From positions 308,076-372,075 of the forward strand of contig JASJOG010000273.1 of the NCBI GenBank assembly GCA_030142905.1: a stretch of 64,000 bases of DNA, read 5' to 3'. A program made the position numbers and the translations under genes. Source of the stretch: Heliopora coerulea (taxonomy: Eukaryota; Cnidaria; Anthozoa; Scleralcyonacea; Helioporidae). The notes beneath the pieces were generated by a model. That model saw nothing but the letters and a program-made list of their open reading frames with translations. It was not told the DNA's origin and searched no databases. Positions 18,198-31,317 of the stretch are shown piece by piece (the stretch's first letter is position 1; every line of letters starts with the position of its first letter).

Positions 18198-21180
18198 TGT
18201 CAAATTCAACCGACAAAACATGTTGAGTAACAGAGTGCTAACTGGCGAGTTTACTATTTATCGCCTCCAGGAAGTAAATTAATATGCTTCTCAGAATGTA
18301 TAAAACTGATCAATCAAAGCAAAACTTAGGAAAGTCGATTACTTTGTCTGTAAGAAACACGTGTTGCTATGAAAGGAGGATAACATAAGCTATGTACAAA
18401 AAAATTCATCTTACGTTTAACTCTCACACGTGACAATAGCAGTTCTCATCGAAAATAGCCTTGAGTTCTGAAGCTCACAATTCTGAAGACTTTTCAATTA
18501 CCCAAGCTAGATGTTTGATATATTATGATACTATAACAGTGCCTTCTTTCAATAAAAGATTTATGGTAAAATATAATATACCAAGGAATTATTTTTGCGT
18601 TTGAAGTTTCCTAATATATGTGCATTTGTTATCGTGCTGAAAGTTGCGAATTTCGCGTCTTCTAAAGGCCATATAAAATTGTATTTACTCATCATTTTGT
18701 TTAGTTAAATGATAAACAAAATGATAAACTAATAAAGTTTAAAAGTTCATGACGATACCAAAAACCATCTAGCGCCGTGAGCGTGCTAAATTTCCTTAAT
18801 TTCACTGCCGATACACAAGAGCATTTCTTACCTGATCACGGCATTACATATTTTGTCGAATTTTCGCAACAACTCTTCGCGAAGTTTTATCAAGATTTTC
18901 ACAAACAGTTCACCAAAATGTTTATCTGGGCAAGTTATGAAGAAATCCGAAAATTCACTTTTGTCCGCGAGTTCTTGATAGATACAGTCAGTAGCTCTTA
19001 AAAACTATGTGGTTATCATTTAGTTGATTTTGCCAGCATCTTTAAAAGACGAAACGATTATTTTAACCACGAACTATTGGCGAACGATGTTTAATAAGCT
19101 GAAGCAGTCAACGTAAATATAGCTACAGTTAAGTGTAAATATTTAATTTAGGCGCTTTAAAATTCAAAATTTGTTGTACGCAGAGGTTATCCTTTGTGCT
19201 CGAGTTTCATTACGATTTTAACGCATTTTACCACCCACGACTTTTTATCCACAACACACGATGGTCATTCAGACTCTATTTGACATGAATCTTTGCTGAA
19301 CTTTGGTCGGACCTTGACATACATGGGTTCTTTCTAGTCAACGATCACATTTGATTGGTCAACAAAAAGTGGCCTGATAGCGGGGACCAATCACGTCATG
19401 CCTTCAACACTAATTCGCTTAGGTCATTTTGCGTTGGAACTGTTAAACTTCAGATAACATTTGTGATCTCACTCACACTAACTTTGGGTGCTACCGACAT
19501 AAAAGATATACAGTGCATTTTAAAGGTGAGTACTTTTATTAATACAGTCTAACAGCAAAATTGTCCAGAAAACTGATATTTCAGGCCGTGTTAAAATTAC
19601 GAAATGTCAGTATAATAATACACCGGGAAGTGAAACGCATTGATTATGCAAGGCCATGATATCCTGATTTAATTACGAACCGCTGTAGAGGGTAGAAGTG
19701 TTAACTCAACATGAATCTACTAGCACCCGAAGCGATAGTAACTAATTGCTTTTCTCAACTCTCATTAGTTTGACTCGACGTTGTTAGCTGATTGAATCAC
19801 TTTCTCTGAAAGGAAGAAAGCAATCCACTGAGGGGTCCAAGTATAAGATATGATAAAATAAATGAATGCGTATATTTTTAAGGATTATCGATTTGCAGGA
19901 ACGTTTAGAAATTGATCAGTAAAAGGACCCATGCAAAGACTGTTTCTGGTGTTTTTCTTGAATGTGCAATGAAGTTCTACTTCTTTTACACGGCCATAAT
20001 CGCCATTAGTCTGGATAATTTTGTTTACATATGGTGACTGGTCACGAAGGAGCGATTATAAATTAACCTAACCGTTGATTAGTTGTCAATTGATCTGACA
20101 CTGTATTTCATTATACGTAACCTCCCTATCCTATGACCTTTCCGACTTCTTTGATTTCCAGCTTGTAGTGGAAACAGTCAATCTAGTTTAAGTTACTTAT
20201 TAAATCAAAATGTTGCCGTGCGGAACGTCAACAGCGGAGAAATGTCTTACTTGATTGCAGACAGCTTTCGAATGAGCACTTGTTATTTATGAACTCTCTA
20301 AGTCAAGAATAAAGCCTTGTGCATTTATCAAACAAATTTGAACTTTACTGAAAATTTTGTTCAAAAATCTACTCAAACTATATCGTATCTCATGTGTATA
20401 TGCTCAGCAGATTTGCTACTCATTGTTACAAATCATCGCTACTTTTGTTCAACGTACTTCCTTATTGAATTGCAAAAGTACTCGTTTCATGCCTTATTAT
20501 TGGTAGAATGGGAAGGTTAACACTTTTCTGACTGCCGACATACTCTATTTCACTCTGGTTGATACTAGACTGTTTTACCATAGTTAATGACAGGTGATCT
20601 TACTCGTCAAAGGGAGAACTCCAGTGAGGAAAAGACAAGAGGAACCATTTTTCCTCTTTTCAGATATTGCTACTTTCCTTTGGTTCTGAGTTAGTGACAG
20701 AGGGATTGTAGGAAAATGAGAATTGCCAGGATTTTTTTTGACCAATTTGGGTTTTACAGTATTAAGATGTTAAATGTATAGCACAGTGAGGCGAGACATC
20801 CTGTCAGAAGCAGTGTGATAACCTACTATCATTGTCCCCTTGATTTTGAATCTGAGATGATATCCTGATGAACAGTTATGAGGGATAATTTAAGCTAACT
20901 GTTGTTGGTGAACATTGCATGATTGAAAGCTAGTTCTAAGAGCCGGCGTGGTGTCACATGGATATTACATTACATAGAATGGATCTTACAATATATATTT
21001 TGAATGCATAGTACAGTGGAATAGCTTTGTTAGAGCATCTTGTTATTGCAAAGTTGAGCAATAGATATTGAACATCTGTGCCTCAAAAAAGATCTACGTC
21101 TACATTATGTCAAATTGGTAAAATCCGTACGGATATCACACAAACTACAAAAATATTAAGAAATACCAAACTATACCTAA
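18198..21180. other. No gene seen
   Basis: About 3 kb of AT-rich sequence with short frames only (the longest about 74 codons at 18777), none with a recognisable domain. A small inverted repeat of ATCATTTTGTTTA type occurs near 18690-18730. I see no transposon termini here. It may be true intergenic or intronic host DNA. Confidence 0.5.
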
Positions 21181-21184
21181 CAAT

Positions 21185-21712
21185 TTTCAGAATCATCCTA
21201 AGAGATACACACGAACAGAAATTTTTCACGATAATCTGACACTGCCGAAGGCAACTGAAAAATGTTTACTCGAGCGGGATTTGAACTCTCACCTTTGGGA
21301 TACCGGTCCGCCGCTTCACCTGTTGAGCTATCGAGTCCACAGGGATTGGAGGCGAGTTTTAATCCAAGTTAAGTGCACGAAATATCCTCGCGACAACTTA
21401 ACGCTTATCCATGAAAAGATGTGCAGTGTTTCAATTCTATTCCAGAGTCATCCTCAGAGATATACATGAACAGAAACTTTTCATGATAATCTGACACTGC
21501 CGAAGCCAACTGAAAAATGTTGACTCGAGCTGGATTTGAGCTTGCGTTTTTGGGATGCCGGTCCGCCGCTCTACCTGTTGACGAGTCGATAGCTAAACAG
21601 GCAGAGCGGCGGACCGGTATCCCGAAGGTAGGATTTCAAATCCTGTTCGAGTCAACATCTTCCAGTTGGCTACGGCAGTGTCAGACTATCATGAAAAATT
21701 TCTGTTCATACC
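21185..21712. repeat. tRNA-like repeat: direct dimer plus inverted third copy
   Basis: Two minus-oriented tRNA-like segments (21267-21337 and 21522-21580) lie in direct repeat: ACTGCCGAAG recurs at 21241 and 21496, a 255-base spacing. A plus-oriented copy (21583-21653) follows head to head, so 21470-21580 and 21581-21710 form a palindrome. The linker contains CCACAGGGATTGGAGGCGAG and a CGCGAGAATAT-like hairpin, as in the other copies. Confidence 0.82.
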
Positions 21713-22386
21713 TAAAAAAAATAATCAATTACTAAAAAATTTAGATGACTTAAGCTTAAACATTAAGTTTAAAAAATTTTGATCAACAATGTTAGTTGGA
21801 AGGCTGTTCCATTGTATATGGCAACAGATATACCAGTCGGGAAACGTAATGTGAAGATGAATAATAGCACCCAACAAATGACTTCTAGGTATGACATAAC
21901 GACAAATGAAAGGTTATAACAATTTATTGCTAGAGTTTCGTTGCTTTACAGCACAACATCATTAGAACGGTATAAAATCATTGCAGGAAATATACCTCTA
22001 TATATACATACATCGTTAAAGTGTCAGATTACAAAACGTCAAAAATGTGGTTATAAATTCAAAAGCAAGCTAACGAATACAAACAGGGTGAAAGATTCAA
22101 AACGATTACGTAGCTATAATGTCATATTTCAGTGTAAAGGTCAATCTAAAGGGCCGTGTACACCCGGGTCAGTTTACTACCCATGCTTTTGCCTTTTTCA
22201 TGTTTACAGAAACCTGGGTTGGTTCTAATTTGAGACATTTTTTCCCAACCCGGGTCAACTCCACGGCAAGGGAGAGGGCTATCAAAGTGGGCGGGACTAA
22301 GATTTATCTTATTCCTGCAGAATTTCAAGGTCATGTAATCTTGGACCTGCACAGTTAAATTACATTATGTTCTCAAAAACAATATA
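21713..22386. other. No gene seen
   Basis: AT-rich sequence, then a GC-richer patch (22140-22290) with CCCGGGTCA twice and GCCGTG at both sides. This may be a degraded short transposon, but I could not define ends. Frames here are short and without domains. Confidence 0.4.
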
Positions 22387-22743
22387 GTGTTAAAATATAT
22401 TGTTTTGAAATGTATACCGGATCCAAGTTCTAGCCTTCACGGTTGTAGTAAGAGTAGAAAGACTTCAAATTTAGCATTTTTCAAAATTCTGAAAGTAAAG
22501 AGGAGCGACAGCAGCTTCATTAAGAAAAGAAAACTCTGCACAGGAGCCGGATCGATTAAGGCTCTCATCAAAACACGAGTTCTAGATGCAAATATTCTAC
22601 GCCAGACCGACGAAAATATTCATATATGCGAAATTTGCTTCAAAGATATTACAATCGGGCGCAAGATACAATCTCTTTTCTTGCTTGCCTGTTATTCGGG
22701 TGGGCTATTTAATCAAATTGATAAGTGTTTGCAATTTCAATAA
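22387..22743 (+). pseudogene. Possible THAP-type zinc-finger fragment
   Basis: Frame of 118 codons. The middle reads LHGCSKSRKTSNLAFFKI, then a Lys/Arg-rich stretch, then TRVLDANILRQTDENIHICE. The pattern of a Cys, an (A/L)FFKIP-like strand, a basic region and HICExx(C/H)F recalls the THAP DNA-binding finger, but the final His of C2CH is Cys here and the spacing is imperfect. It ends against the LINE fragment on the other strand. It may be a relic of a THAP-transposon or host gene. The call is weak. Confidence 0.3.
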
Positions 22744-23460
22744 GTTTTGTTTTTGAGGTTTTATTCTAGTATTATGTACTTGAGTCCAGTCACAGTTGAA
22801 GTCCCCAATTAAAATTAGCTCCTTGTTTTCAAAATCCATTCTTTTAACACAATCTTCATAATCGTTAAACAGTTTGATCGAGGTATCCGGCGATCTATAC
22901 CAACAGTTAACCAAAAAAGGATTTAGTTTTTGGTTTGGAGATTTCCAGGGTAATTATCTTAAGATTTTCCTGTATTAAGTCTTGTCCTAAATCCAGTTTA
23001 CACTGTTAACGTTTTGGGCACGGTATGACTAAAATTTTTACCCGGGAGCCGCTATTTTTGGGCACGGCACGGGTGATTCTCTCAGTGTAAACGGTGTGGA
23101 CTTGTTAAAATTTGGTACCCGTGCCTGAAAATTTAGCCTTGCCGAGTATCCCTGTATATCGATCTCAGCACGGCTAATTTGCTGCCCCGTGCCCAAAATG
23201 TTACAGTCTTAATTTGACTTCTATAGTATATGGCCACGCTGCCACCATCAACTATTTAGCAACATTTCATTAATGCTACGAATATCAAATATATTTGATG
23301 GAGATTGATCCTAAACTGCTCTATATGTTTTACTAAACTTCTAAAATTTAAATGAGCAATTTTACAGCCTCTTTTATTTTTAGTCCTGTTAATTTTGTTT
23401 AGTGGATTATCATCGGCATTTGAATTTATGGTTATTTTATTATTCTCGACCATTGCCAGA
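22700..23460 (-). pseudogene. LINE endonuclease fragment interrupted by a MITE
   Basis: Minus-strand blocks: 23453-23256 has CKIAHLNFRSLVKHIEQFRI, the start of an apurinic-type endonuclease; 22914-22705 has NCWYRSPDTS and LILIGDFNCDW, the GDFN motif block. They are collinear and separated by a MITE (23001-23208) and decayed sequence. The SDH motif and the RT are absent. A different LINE subfamily from the copy at 27676, judging by residues. Confidence 0.72.
23001..23208. mobile_element. 208-bp MITE with TTA target duplication
   Basis: The ends are near (C/G)ACTGTTAACRTTTTGGGCACGG in inverted orientation, with TTA on both sides (22998-23000 and 23209-23211), as for PIF/Harbinger-type insertion. 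Several internal GGGCACGG/CCGTGCC copies are present in both orientations. A related fragment lies at 59528-59650. It sits inside a LINE endonuclease fragment. Confidence 0.65.
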
Positions 23461-25170
23461 TTTCAATTTTCATCTTTAAGTGCTTGATAATATTTCTTGC
23501 AAGGATCAAAGTACCCGAACTGTTAAGATAGATTCCATTTGGATTTATGTGTTTCGATTCAATATTATGCTTGCTTCATCACATGTCAAACGTCTCCGTT
23601 GGCCGTTAGCAATCACGTGTAAAAAATTAAAAGTTGCTACTCGGTTCCCACTTACTGGTCTACGTCGTAGTTAACTGAAATGTCAGGAATTGTCAGTTCA
23701 GTTTGGAAATTTTTTAATTCAAACACCATCCGAAGATTCTATTGTTACAGACATTACGGATTTGCACGCTCGATTACTTAGTGTCTACTGCAGTAGACTC
23801 AAAAAGAGAATCTACTGTCTTTAATATAAAAGTAGAAAGCTGCGTAGCCAGTGTTGAAAGACCGGACGTGTAAAAAGCCAGAAGGGTTGAGAAACTGTCA
23901 AAAACTTGGATTACCAAAAGCCCTTCGTCGGAGTAAAACATTAAGTGATATTGTAAAACTTAGTGATATTTTTCGGTGGAAAAAATTCGTGTAACTGAAA
24001 GATGACCAATAAATCCGGTAGAAACACCTTCTCTCTAAACGTCAGTATTTTTTACAAGAAAATAAACAAATTACTACCCTTCCCATTCAATCTCAGTTTC
24101 AGAAGAAAGCTTCTGAGGACTGGCTTTTCAAATGGCTTCTCAGTGTCTGGACGAACTGCGCACGTAAAATGAGGGCCAAATTTCCGAAGAGGGAGCATAT
24201 TTCCTAGGAAATTTGTCCCTCCAGAGGGACATATTTACTGGGACACCGGCAATTCCACAAGGCCAAAGTTATTAAGGTCAAATTTAGTTGCCATACACTT
24301 GCGTCAGCGAGAATATTCAGTGGAACCATGACCGAATTGAAGGTGATTATCCATTTCCGATTTGTAGTCTTTGAGACAGATAATCAAGTATTCGACCTTT
24401 ATGCTCAACCGCAGACGTTGAGGAAGTTTTCTTTGCGTGCGCTCAAACTTACCATGCTTGCACGAGATGGGCAACAACCGAAATGACAACTTCGGCTTGC
24501 TGAGAAAAAGTGAAGACTGACTTGGGCTATCGTACTCCCGATACATTACTGGAGCCCGAGTCAAGTCAACCCGAATTTACATGAAAAAAATTGACAAAAA
24601 TTTCACACCTTCATTCCTAGCCAACATGGGTCTACATGGGTCTTGAAGCCGGTCACCCGTGCAGACGGGTAAACTATAACTCACCCGGTAAAGAAACCGG
24701 AGAAAAGAACCCAGGAAAAATGAAACACGGAACAAAAACCTGCGATAAAAATTTAGTCGCGACATTTAGTCGTGACCCGCGACAATAAACCACGAACTGC
24801 GACACATGGCCATACTCAGAAAGTTCCACAGGGGGGTGTAAGCTCACTTCAACCGACTGACGCACGAGCTTCTACCGACTATATCCTATCAATCAAAGCT
24901 TTTGTCTTTCGGTCGAGTGCCTACTGAAATGACGCTTGTCAGCTGGTGAAATGGTCAATTAGTCCTACGTTAATAAGTACGCACTATCAATACGGAATGA
25001 AAACATGATGGCATTTTAATATTAAAATTCATGTTTTTGGTGATCTCTCGTTGATTACATGTAAGCAAAACATTTAATATCAACTTTAGATTTGTGAGTA
25101 TTAAATTTGGTAGTTTGAAATTAATTTAAATTAATAAGTGCTAAAAGTTAATGATTCCATTTGTCCGGAC
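23461..25170. other. No gene seen
   Basis: Short frames only (up to about 86 codons) and no domains. A GC-richer patch with ACCCGGTAAAG and GTCGCGAC motifs at 24640-24800 could be another degraded short transposon, but no matched ends were found. Confidence 0.4.
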
Positions 25171-25177
25171 TTTAATG

Positions 25178-26392
25178 ATTCTACTTATCCGTGTTAAATC
25201 GAACACGTCTTTTCTTCAAATGAACCCAGTTTTGAATAATAGTGTTGAGATCTAACTCCTCTGAAAGATCTCTTTCACATGAAATCAACATAAGAGATTC
25301 CAGGCGATCTTGGAGCATAGTGCTTCTTAGCTTGTTCTTGACCACTTTCAGTTTGCTGAATAATCTTTCATTTGAAGCCACAGTGACTGGTGCCGTTTGA
25401 AGAAAGGTGAACGCCATGTTGCAGGTGGGGTAGACGAGCATTCTCTTACTGACGAAGGCAGCAACTTCAGGGACTGACTTGGTTTTCAACGGCTTTCCAT
25501 CGACAGACTCTTCTCTTAAGACAATGAGCTCTCCCACAAGGCTTTCACTTGTTAAGCTTCCACCCAACAATTTGCACAAACTCTCTGCTAATTCTTCACT
25601 GATTTCTTCCCACGGTGGCAGCAAGACTAAAAAGGATTTTATGTTCATAAAAACCCGATTCCAGTTCTCTCTACAATCTGTAACAATCTGGTCAAGAACA
25701 GAGAACGTTTTCTTCCGGAAAAAAATGGCGAAACCAACCTCAACCTCGTTTTCACACGTATCATCCAGCCTCCTTGGGGGCACTCCTGTGATGATGACTG
25801 AATTCTTCTTCCGGGTCGCATCCAACATGCCTTGCCATCGCTGCAGCAGCCTCCACCTGCTTATCTACATCAACTTCGTTGCGAATCCTTTCCAAAGCCT
25901 TTGTTGTTGTGGACAACAAAGTAAGTGCATCAAGCAAGTTCAAACCTTCTTCCTGAAGCTGAACGACGAGCGCCTTTCAATGACGCATAATAAATCTCAT
26001 TATTTCCAGGCTGAAAATGAAGTCGTACATTTTCACGTTCTTCAAAAGTGCCTTGGCTTGATCACGGGTGTTCGTGTCCGAATCCAGCTCTTTGTTGACA
26101 CTTCTGAAGCAGAGAGACTATCGACTCAAAGGAGATCCAAACACTGTCGATAGACTCCGATCTGGCTATCCACCAAGTTTGGGAAAGATTTCGTAGTTTT
26201 TAATGCTCCTTCGACGCTCTCTTGCGCTTTTGTAAGTGCTTCAGACCGCTTGGTGCTGCTTGAGAAAAACGAGTACAATGATTGTAGGACGACAATTATT
26301 GATGACACGATGGTACAAGCTTTGCAACTTTGCTCTACAAATGTATTCAACCGATGAGCTTGGCACGGAATGTAAGGCACTTCCTTCTCTAT
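25178..26392 (-). pseudogene. Second hAT transposase relic (ZMYM1/DUF4371 type), 5' truncated
   Basis: Read on the minus strand from 26392: CQAHRLNTFVEQSCK and SLYSFFSSSTKRSEAL (middle of the hAT catalytic region), a decayed stretch with LLDALTLLSTT, then an open frame 25828-25181 of 215 codons ending in the dimerisation block (VASNERLFSKLKVVKNKLRS, SLMLISCERDL). This block is clearly related to, but diverged from, the hAT at 12712-16709. The N-terminal finger is missing: the sequence stops where a tRNA-like repeat begins at about 26391. I could not define terminal inverted repeats. Confidence 0.8.
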
Positions 26393-26716
26393 GAAACGAT
26401 AACTTCACAATTAACCGTTGAAGTTATCGTTTCATAATACCCTGAGGATGATTCTGAAATAGAATTGAAACACTGCACATCCATCCTCATGGATAGCGTT
26501 AAGTTGTCACGAGAATATTTCGTGCACTTAAATTGGATAAAAACTCGCCTCCAATCCCTGTGGACTCGATAGCTCAACAGGTAGAGCGGCGGACCGGTAT
26601 CCCGAAGGTGCGAGTTCAAATCCCGCTCGAGTCAACATTTTTCAGTTGACTTCGGCAGTGTAGGTTAATTGTGAAGTTATCGTTTCATAATACCCTGAGG
26701 ATGATTCTGAAATTGA
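26391..26716 (+). repeat. Complete tRNA-like 254-bp unit with direct flanks
   Basis: The tRNA-like segment at 26563-26633 has a 7-bp acceptor (GACTCGA/TCGAGTC), A box TAGCTCAACAGGTAGAGC, and T arm GCGAGTTCAAATCCCGC. GAAGTTATCGTTTCATAATA occurs at 26419 and again at 26673 (254 bases apart), so one full unit lies between two copies of its own edge. An inverted copy of that edge at 26391-26418 makes a palindrome at the junction with the hAT relic. Confidence 0.82.
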
Positions 26717-27675
26717 ATGGGGTAAGCGTAGTAAAATAAAGTTTTCTATCTATCTTCCCCAAGCATTGACAGTAGGACCGATATACTTTAGCTTACTCAT
26801 CACATTAGCAAATTCTTGAAGCGAATAAACAGAATCTATCCCTTTACCTTATTGCTATGCAAGACTTTCCTTTCTTTGCACGCTACGGAGCGAATGCCTT
26901 AGCTCTAGTTCATCATAGATCTCTCGCAAAAAGCGCTCGTTGTAGCTTTTAATCGCTTACCGAAATCATGACTGACACACGAATTATGAATTTTATAAGA
27001 AAATGACGAGAACCGACTGCAATTTGAATATAAAGAGCTCTGCTGCCTGCGATAAGTATACTAATCGAGAGCCATTAACTTCCACATAATTTTGTGAATA
27101 TGTAAATCATGTCATGGATCTTAATGGAGATCATAAGTTTATAAAACTATTTCGTACCGCTTCCTAATCTGGCAAGTGGTTTAAGCAGCGCAACTCTTGG
27201 GTCTTCTGAAACTGAAGCATCGCAGACTAAGGTAGAACCGCTGACAACGACTATGTTGTTTCCTTAGTGAAGAAAGCTCTACTTTTAGCGCAAAAGAAAA
27301 GCTACCATCGAGTATATTTAGCAGTTGCTGTTAAACGTAGGAAACAATATAAAGCGATGGAATTTCAGATATACTGATCAGACTAATCTTATGAAAATAC
27401 AGTCGAAACATGGACAATGGTAGCTGCATGCTTTTCGACAGTGTAGTGTTTATACCACGCGTATTGCACGTATTTACTGTTCAGAGTTCACAATATCATT
27501 CTTAACCTGAATCAGGAGAGATTCAACTTATTTTCCATAGCGGGGGCGATTCTGGCTGGGGCACACTGGTGCACTTTATCGTCTTTTGATTGGTCTAAAC
27601 TCTCTGACTGGGGCAAAATGTGCTAAAAATAGAAGCAGCAGTGGCTTGATAATTAGTCTGACCGGAGTGGATATA
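26717..27675. other. No gene seen
   Basis: No frame with a domain, no repeat boundaries recognised. Ordinary AT-rich sequence up to the LINE start. Confidence 0.45.
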
Positions 27676-30600
27676 GCCCATATCCAAAATTAAAAGGCTT
27701 TAGAATTGGACATCTAAACATAACAAGCCTATACAAACATATCGAAGAGCTTAGAATTCTGTTAAGTGAACAACCTTTCGATATAATATGCATTAATGAA
27801 ACAAGATTAGACAGAACCATACGAGATGAGGAAGTTGAAATCTCGGGCTATGAAATAGTAAGGGTAGATAGAAATAGAAATGGTGGGGGCGTTGCAATTT
27901 ATATAAAAAACAATATTTCATATAACCTACGAGAAAATATAATTCCTGATGAGGCTGAATCTATTCTTGATTTCAACATGATATCGCCCACCTAACTTAG
28001 ATGCTACATTTTACGAAAAATTTGAGTACTTTTTGCGTAAAGCCGATGACGAAAATCTTGAGATAGTCATAACTGGTGATTTCAACTGTAATCTCTTAAA
28101 GACAGAAGAAGACTCTCACACCAGTAAACTCAAGGACATATACGATATATATCAGTTACAACAGCATATTCTTAAACCGACAAGGGTTACAACAACTAAT
28201 CAAAGCCTAATCGATTTAATATTAACAAAATTACATGACAATAAAACCATAGATTCTGGGTTTATGCATGTCGGGATTAGTGATCATAGCCTTGTTTATA
28301 TATGTCGTAAAGCAGCTATTCCGAAAGAAGCTTCTAAATTAGTTGAAACGAGACAATTCAAAAATTTCAATGCAATTCACTTTCAAAATGATCTAAAACA
28401 TTCATTTAATGAATTGTATCATCATACTAATCCTAACACAGCTTGGAACTATTGGAAAGAGACTTTCCTAAAAATTGCCGACACCCATGCGCCTATTAGG
28501 ACTAAAAACGTTAAAAATAAATACAGGCCGTGGCTAACTAACGACATTAAAAATATGAGTCACCGTAGGGATTCTTTAAAGAAAAAGGCAGTAAAATACA
28601 ATTCTCCTATATATCACGAGGCATACAAGAACTGTCGAAACCATGTTAATAAAATAATAAAGGAAGCTAAAGCAAAATATTTCAAGTCTAATTTGGAAAA
28701 TTGCAAAAATAGTAAGGAAGGTTGGAAATTCTTAAATGAACTGTTAAATAAGCAATCAAAAGTAACAACAGTAAAAGAGATTGTTGTCAACGGTGAAACA
28801 CTGACTGATGATAAGGACATTGCTAATGAGTTCAATAAATACTTTTCCACAATTAATCCTAAGCTTGCTGGAGATATCCCTCCTGATGATCACGATCATC
28901 GACATTACATGACGCCCGAATCTCGTGGGATTGGCGTATTTCAATTTCGAAATATCACAAATACGCAAATTAAGAAGGAAATAAAAAAAAGCTAAAGCGA
29001 CTAAATCATCGGGCATTTACAAGATCTCCATTAAACTTTTACAAGCGGCAGGGGACTCCATTATAGACTCACTAATGTATATATTCAATTTGTCTCTAAA
29101 TACAGGAATATTTCCAGATGATCTCAAATACGCCAAAATTTCACCAGCTTACAAATCAGGTGATAAATCAACTTGCGGAAATTACAGGCCGATATCAGTT
29201 ATATCCGCCGTTGCAAAGATTTTTGAAAAAATCGTTTACGAACAACTTTACGAATCCTTGTCCCATAACGAAATACTTTCGATTTACCAGTCAGAATTTC
29301 GTCCTCAACATTCAACTGAAACGGCCCTCTTACACTCTACAATAAAATGGCTTTCAAATATGGATGACGGTTTAATTAATGAAATATTATTTTTGGACCT
29401 TAAAAAAGCGTTTGACACTGTCGACCATAGGATTCTGATTTCCAAATTAGAATATTATGGAGTGAGAGGAACGCCGTTGCGGTGGTTTCAATCATACTTA
29501 TTTCAAAGAAAACAAATTTGTAAAATAAAGCTTGCAATGTCAGAGCCACAAAATATTACCTGTGGAATCCCACAGGGATCAAATCTTGGCCCCTTATTAT
29601 TCCTCATATACATTAATGATCTACATAATTGCCTTGAAACAACTCGTGCTGCGATGTTTGCGGACGACACCAATGTCTCATGCCGAGGGGAGTCGTCCGC
29701 AGACATTGAGCAACAACTTAACACTGATCTAGAAAATGTACATAAATGGCTAATAGCCAATAGGCTTACCCTAAATATGGAAAGATCAAGGCAAAAACTA
29801 AACCACATTTCAACTAATCTGCATATAGTTATTGGAGATCAGGTCATTTCTCGAGTGAAAGAAAAAAAGGTACTAGGAGTAATAATTGATGAGCAATTGA
29901 AGTGGAAAGAGCACATAGATGCTCAATCTAAAAAAAATTTCAAACAATATAGCCCTTTTAAGAAGAGCAAAAGAATTTGTGACTCAGGAAACATTAGTAA
30001 AAATGTATAACACTCTAGTTTTACCACACTTCATTTATTGCTCTAATGTATGGCATGATGGCACCACAACTAACATAAACAAACTCTATAAACTCCAAAA
30101 GAGGGCTGCACGTGTAATAACGGGAGCAAGATATGAAATCCGATCATCGGAAACTTTCCAAAATCTTGACTGGAAACCAAGTGAATTAAATTTAATAAAG
30201 CGAGAACTACTTTCAACATTTAAAGCTTTACGAGGATGGGCACCAAAATATCTAAAAGACCACTTTAAAATTCTCCAAAATAACGTCTGCAGGCTGAGAA
30301 GTAACGATAAAAATCTTTATTTACCAAAGCCTAACACTAATTTCTTAAAATATACATTTATATATCGTGCATCAAAGTTCTGGAATAGTCTACCTCATAA
30401 TATAATCAATAATATCTATACAATTTGCTTAAACAGCTTCATAAATTTAATAGATGAATATATATATATAATACATCCTAAAAAACAGTCTTCATATACC
30501 ATTAATAATTTCTGTTTTGTGTATATAGTAATATATTTAGTATTAATATTTTAGATGTAAATATAGTTATTAGTTAAGAATGTATTTTTGTACTAAATTA

Positions 30601-30680
30601 ATGCAAGGCCCTTTGAAAAACAGGAAACTGAATAGGCCACCGTGCTAAAATAAATTTAAGTAAAGTAAAGTAAAGTAAAG
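27676..30680 (+). mobile_element. CR1/L2-like LINE with endonuclease and RT, (TAAAG)n tail
   Basis: Starts in the endonuclease at PYPKLKGFRIGHLNITSL (about 27683). EN blocks: ICINETRLDRTIRDEEVEIS, ITGDFNCNLLKTE (28071), GISDHSLVYIC (28273). Linker: ADTHAPI and EFNKYFSTINPKLAG. RT: NYRPISVISAVAKIFEKIV, FLDLKKAFDTVDH, CGIPQGSNLGPLLFLIYIND, MFADDTNVS, ending LPHFIYCSNVWHDGTTTN and FWNSLPHNI. Breaks: a stop near 27992, A-run shifts near 28988 and 29935, and a small deletion near 29785. The 3' end is ACCGTGCTAAAATAAATTTAAG plus (TAAAG)n. ORF1 is missing. GTGGAT on both sides may be a short TSD. The copy at 50430-52720 is closely related. Confidence 0.88.
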
Positions 30681-31310
30681 TGGATTGACATAGTGAGCAG
30701 TGCAAACGGAACGACAATTATCATAATCAGTAGAGAACGACCGATGTTATATTGAAGCATTTGTGCGCAAATGGGATACTTAATTTGATCCAGCATTGTG
30801 ATACAGTCTTGCATGTCCGATTTTACTCGCGGAAATCTCACGCTTTTGATTTACTGATCTCCCACGAACATCACTCGGAATGACCTTGAACACTTCGAGA
30901 ATTATTCAAGTCAATTTTTACTGTATTAATTATAACCTATTGGGTTTTTTGTATAAATTAACATTCTTAATTACGAAAATCTGACCGGGACAAACGCACC
31001 GTTTGCACCCGTCTAGATCCACCCCAGAGTAGGTTTTACAGTGTTGTTAAATGTCGTCGATATATGGCGAGGATATTGGCCCACTCTTGTGTTGCTCAGT
31101 AAAAAAGTGGTTTGAGTAGTTTGGTAAACATTCTTGGGCAGCAAGAAAGGCCATTGAGTAAACATGTAAATTAATTAAGTTGGCTCTGCCAAAGAAATCG
31201 CAAGTATGTTCGATATTTTGCGGCCACTGCCACAGAGTAATAAGCGTTTTTAAGATTTATGGATGCCATATAGCAATCCCATCATGGGTATGATCTGTCC
31301 TTTCTGTAAT
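30681..31310. other. No gene seen
   Basis: Sequence between two LINEs in opposite orientation. No domain-bearing frame and no repeat ends found. Confidence 0.45.
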
Positions 31311-31317
31311 AGCTTTG

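Noticed and set aside
18777..19001. 74-codon plus-strand frame
   Set aside because: No domain, no promoter or splice context, length expected by chance.
22146..22352. A transposon defined by CCCGGGTCA repeats
   Set aside because: The two sides match only over a few bases and no target duplication could be found.
25479..26153. 224-codon plus-strand frame
   Set aside because: It is antisense to the hAT transposase relic, whose dimerisation domain is clear on the minus strand.
26563..26633. A functional tRNA gene (best of the 254-bp family)
   Set aside because: The acceptor stem is perfect, but the anticodon stem has mismatches at both ends and the loop has C at position 33; it is one of many repeat copies.
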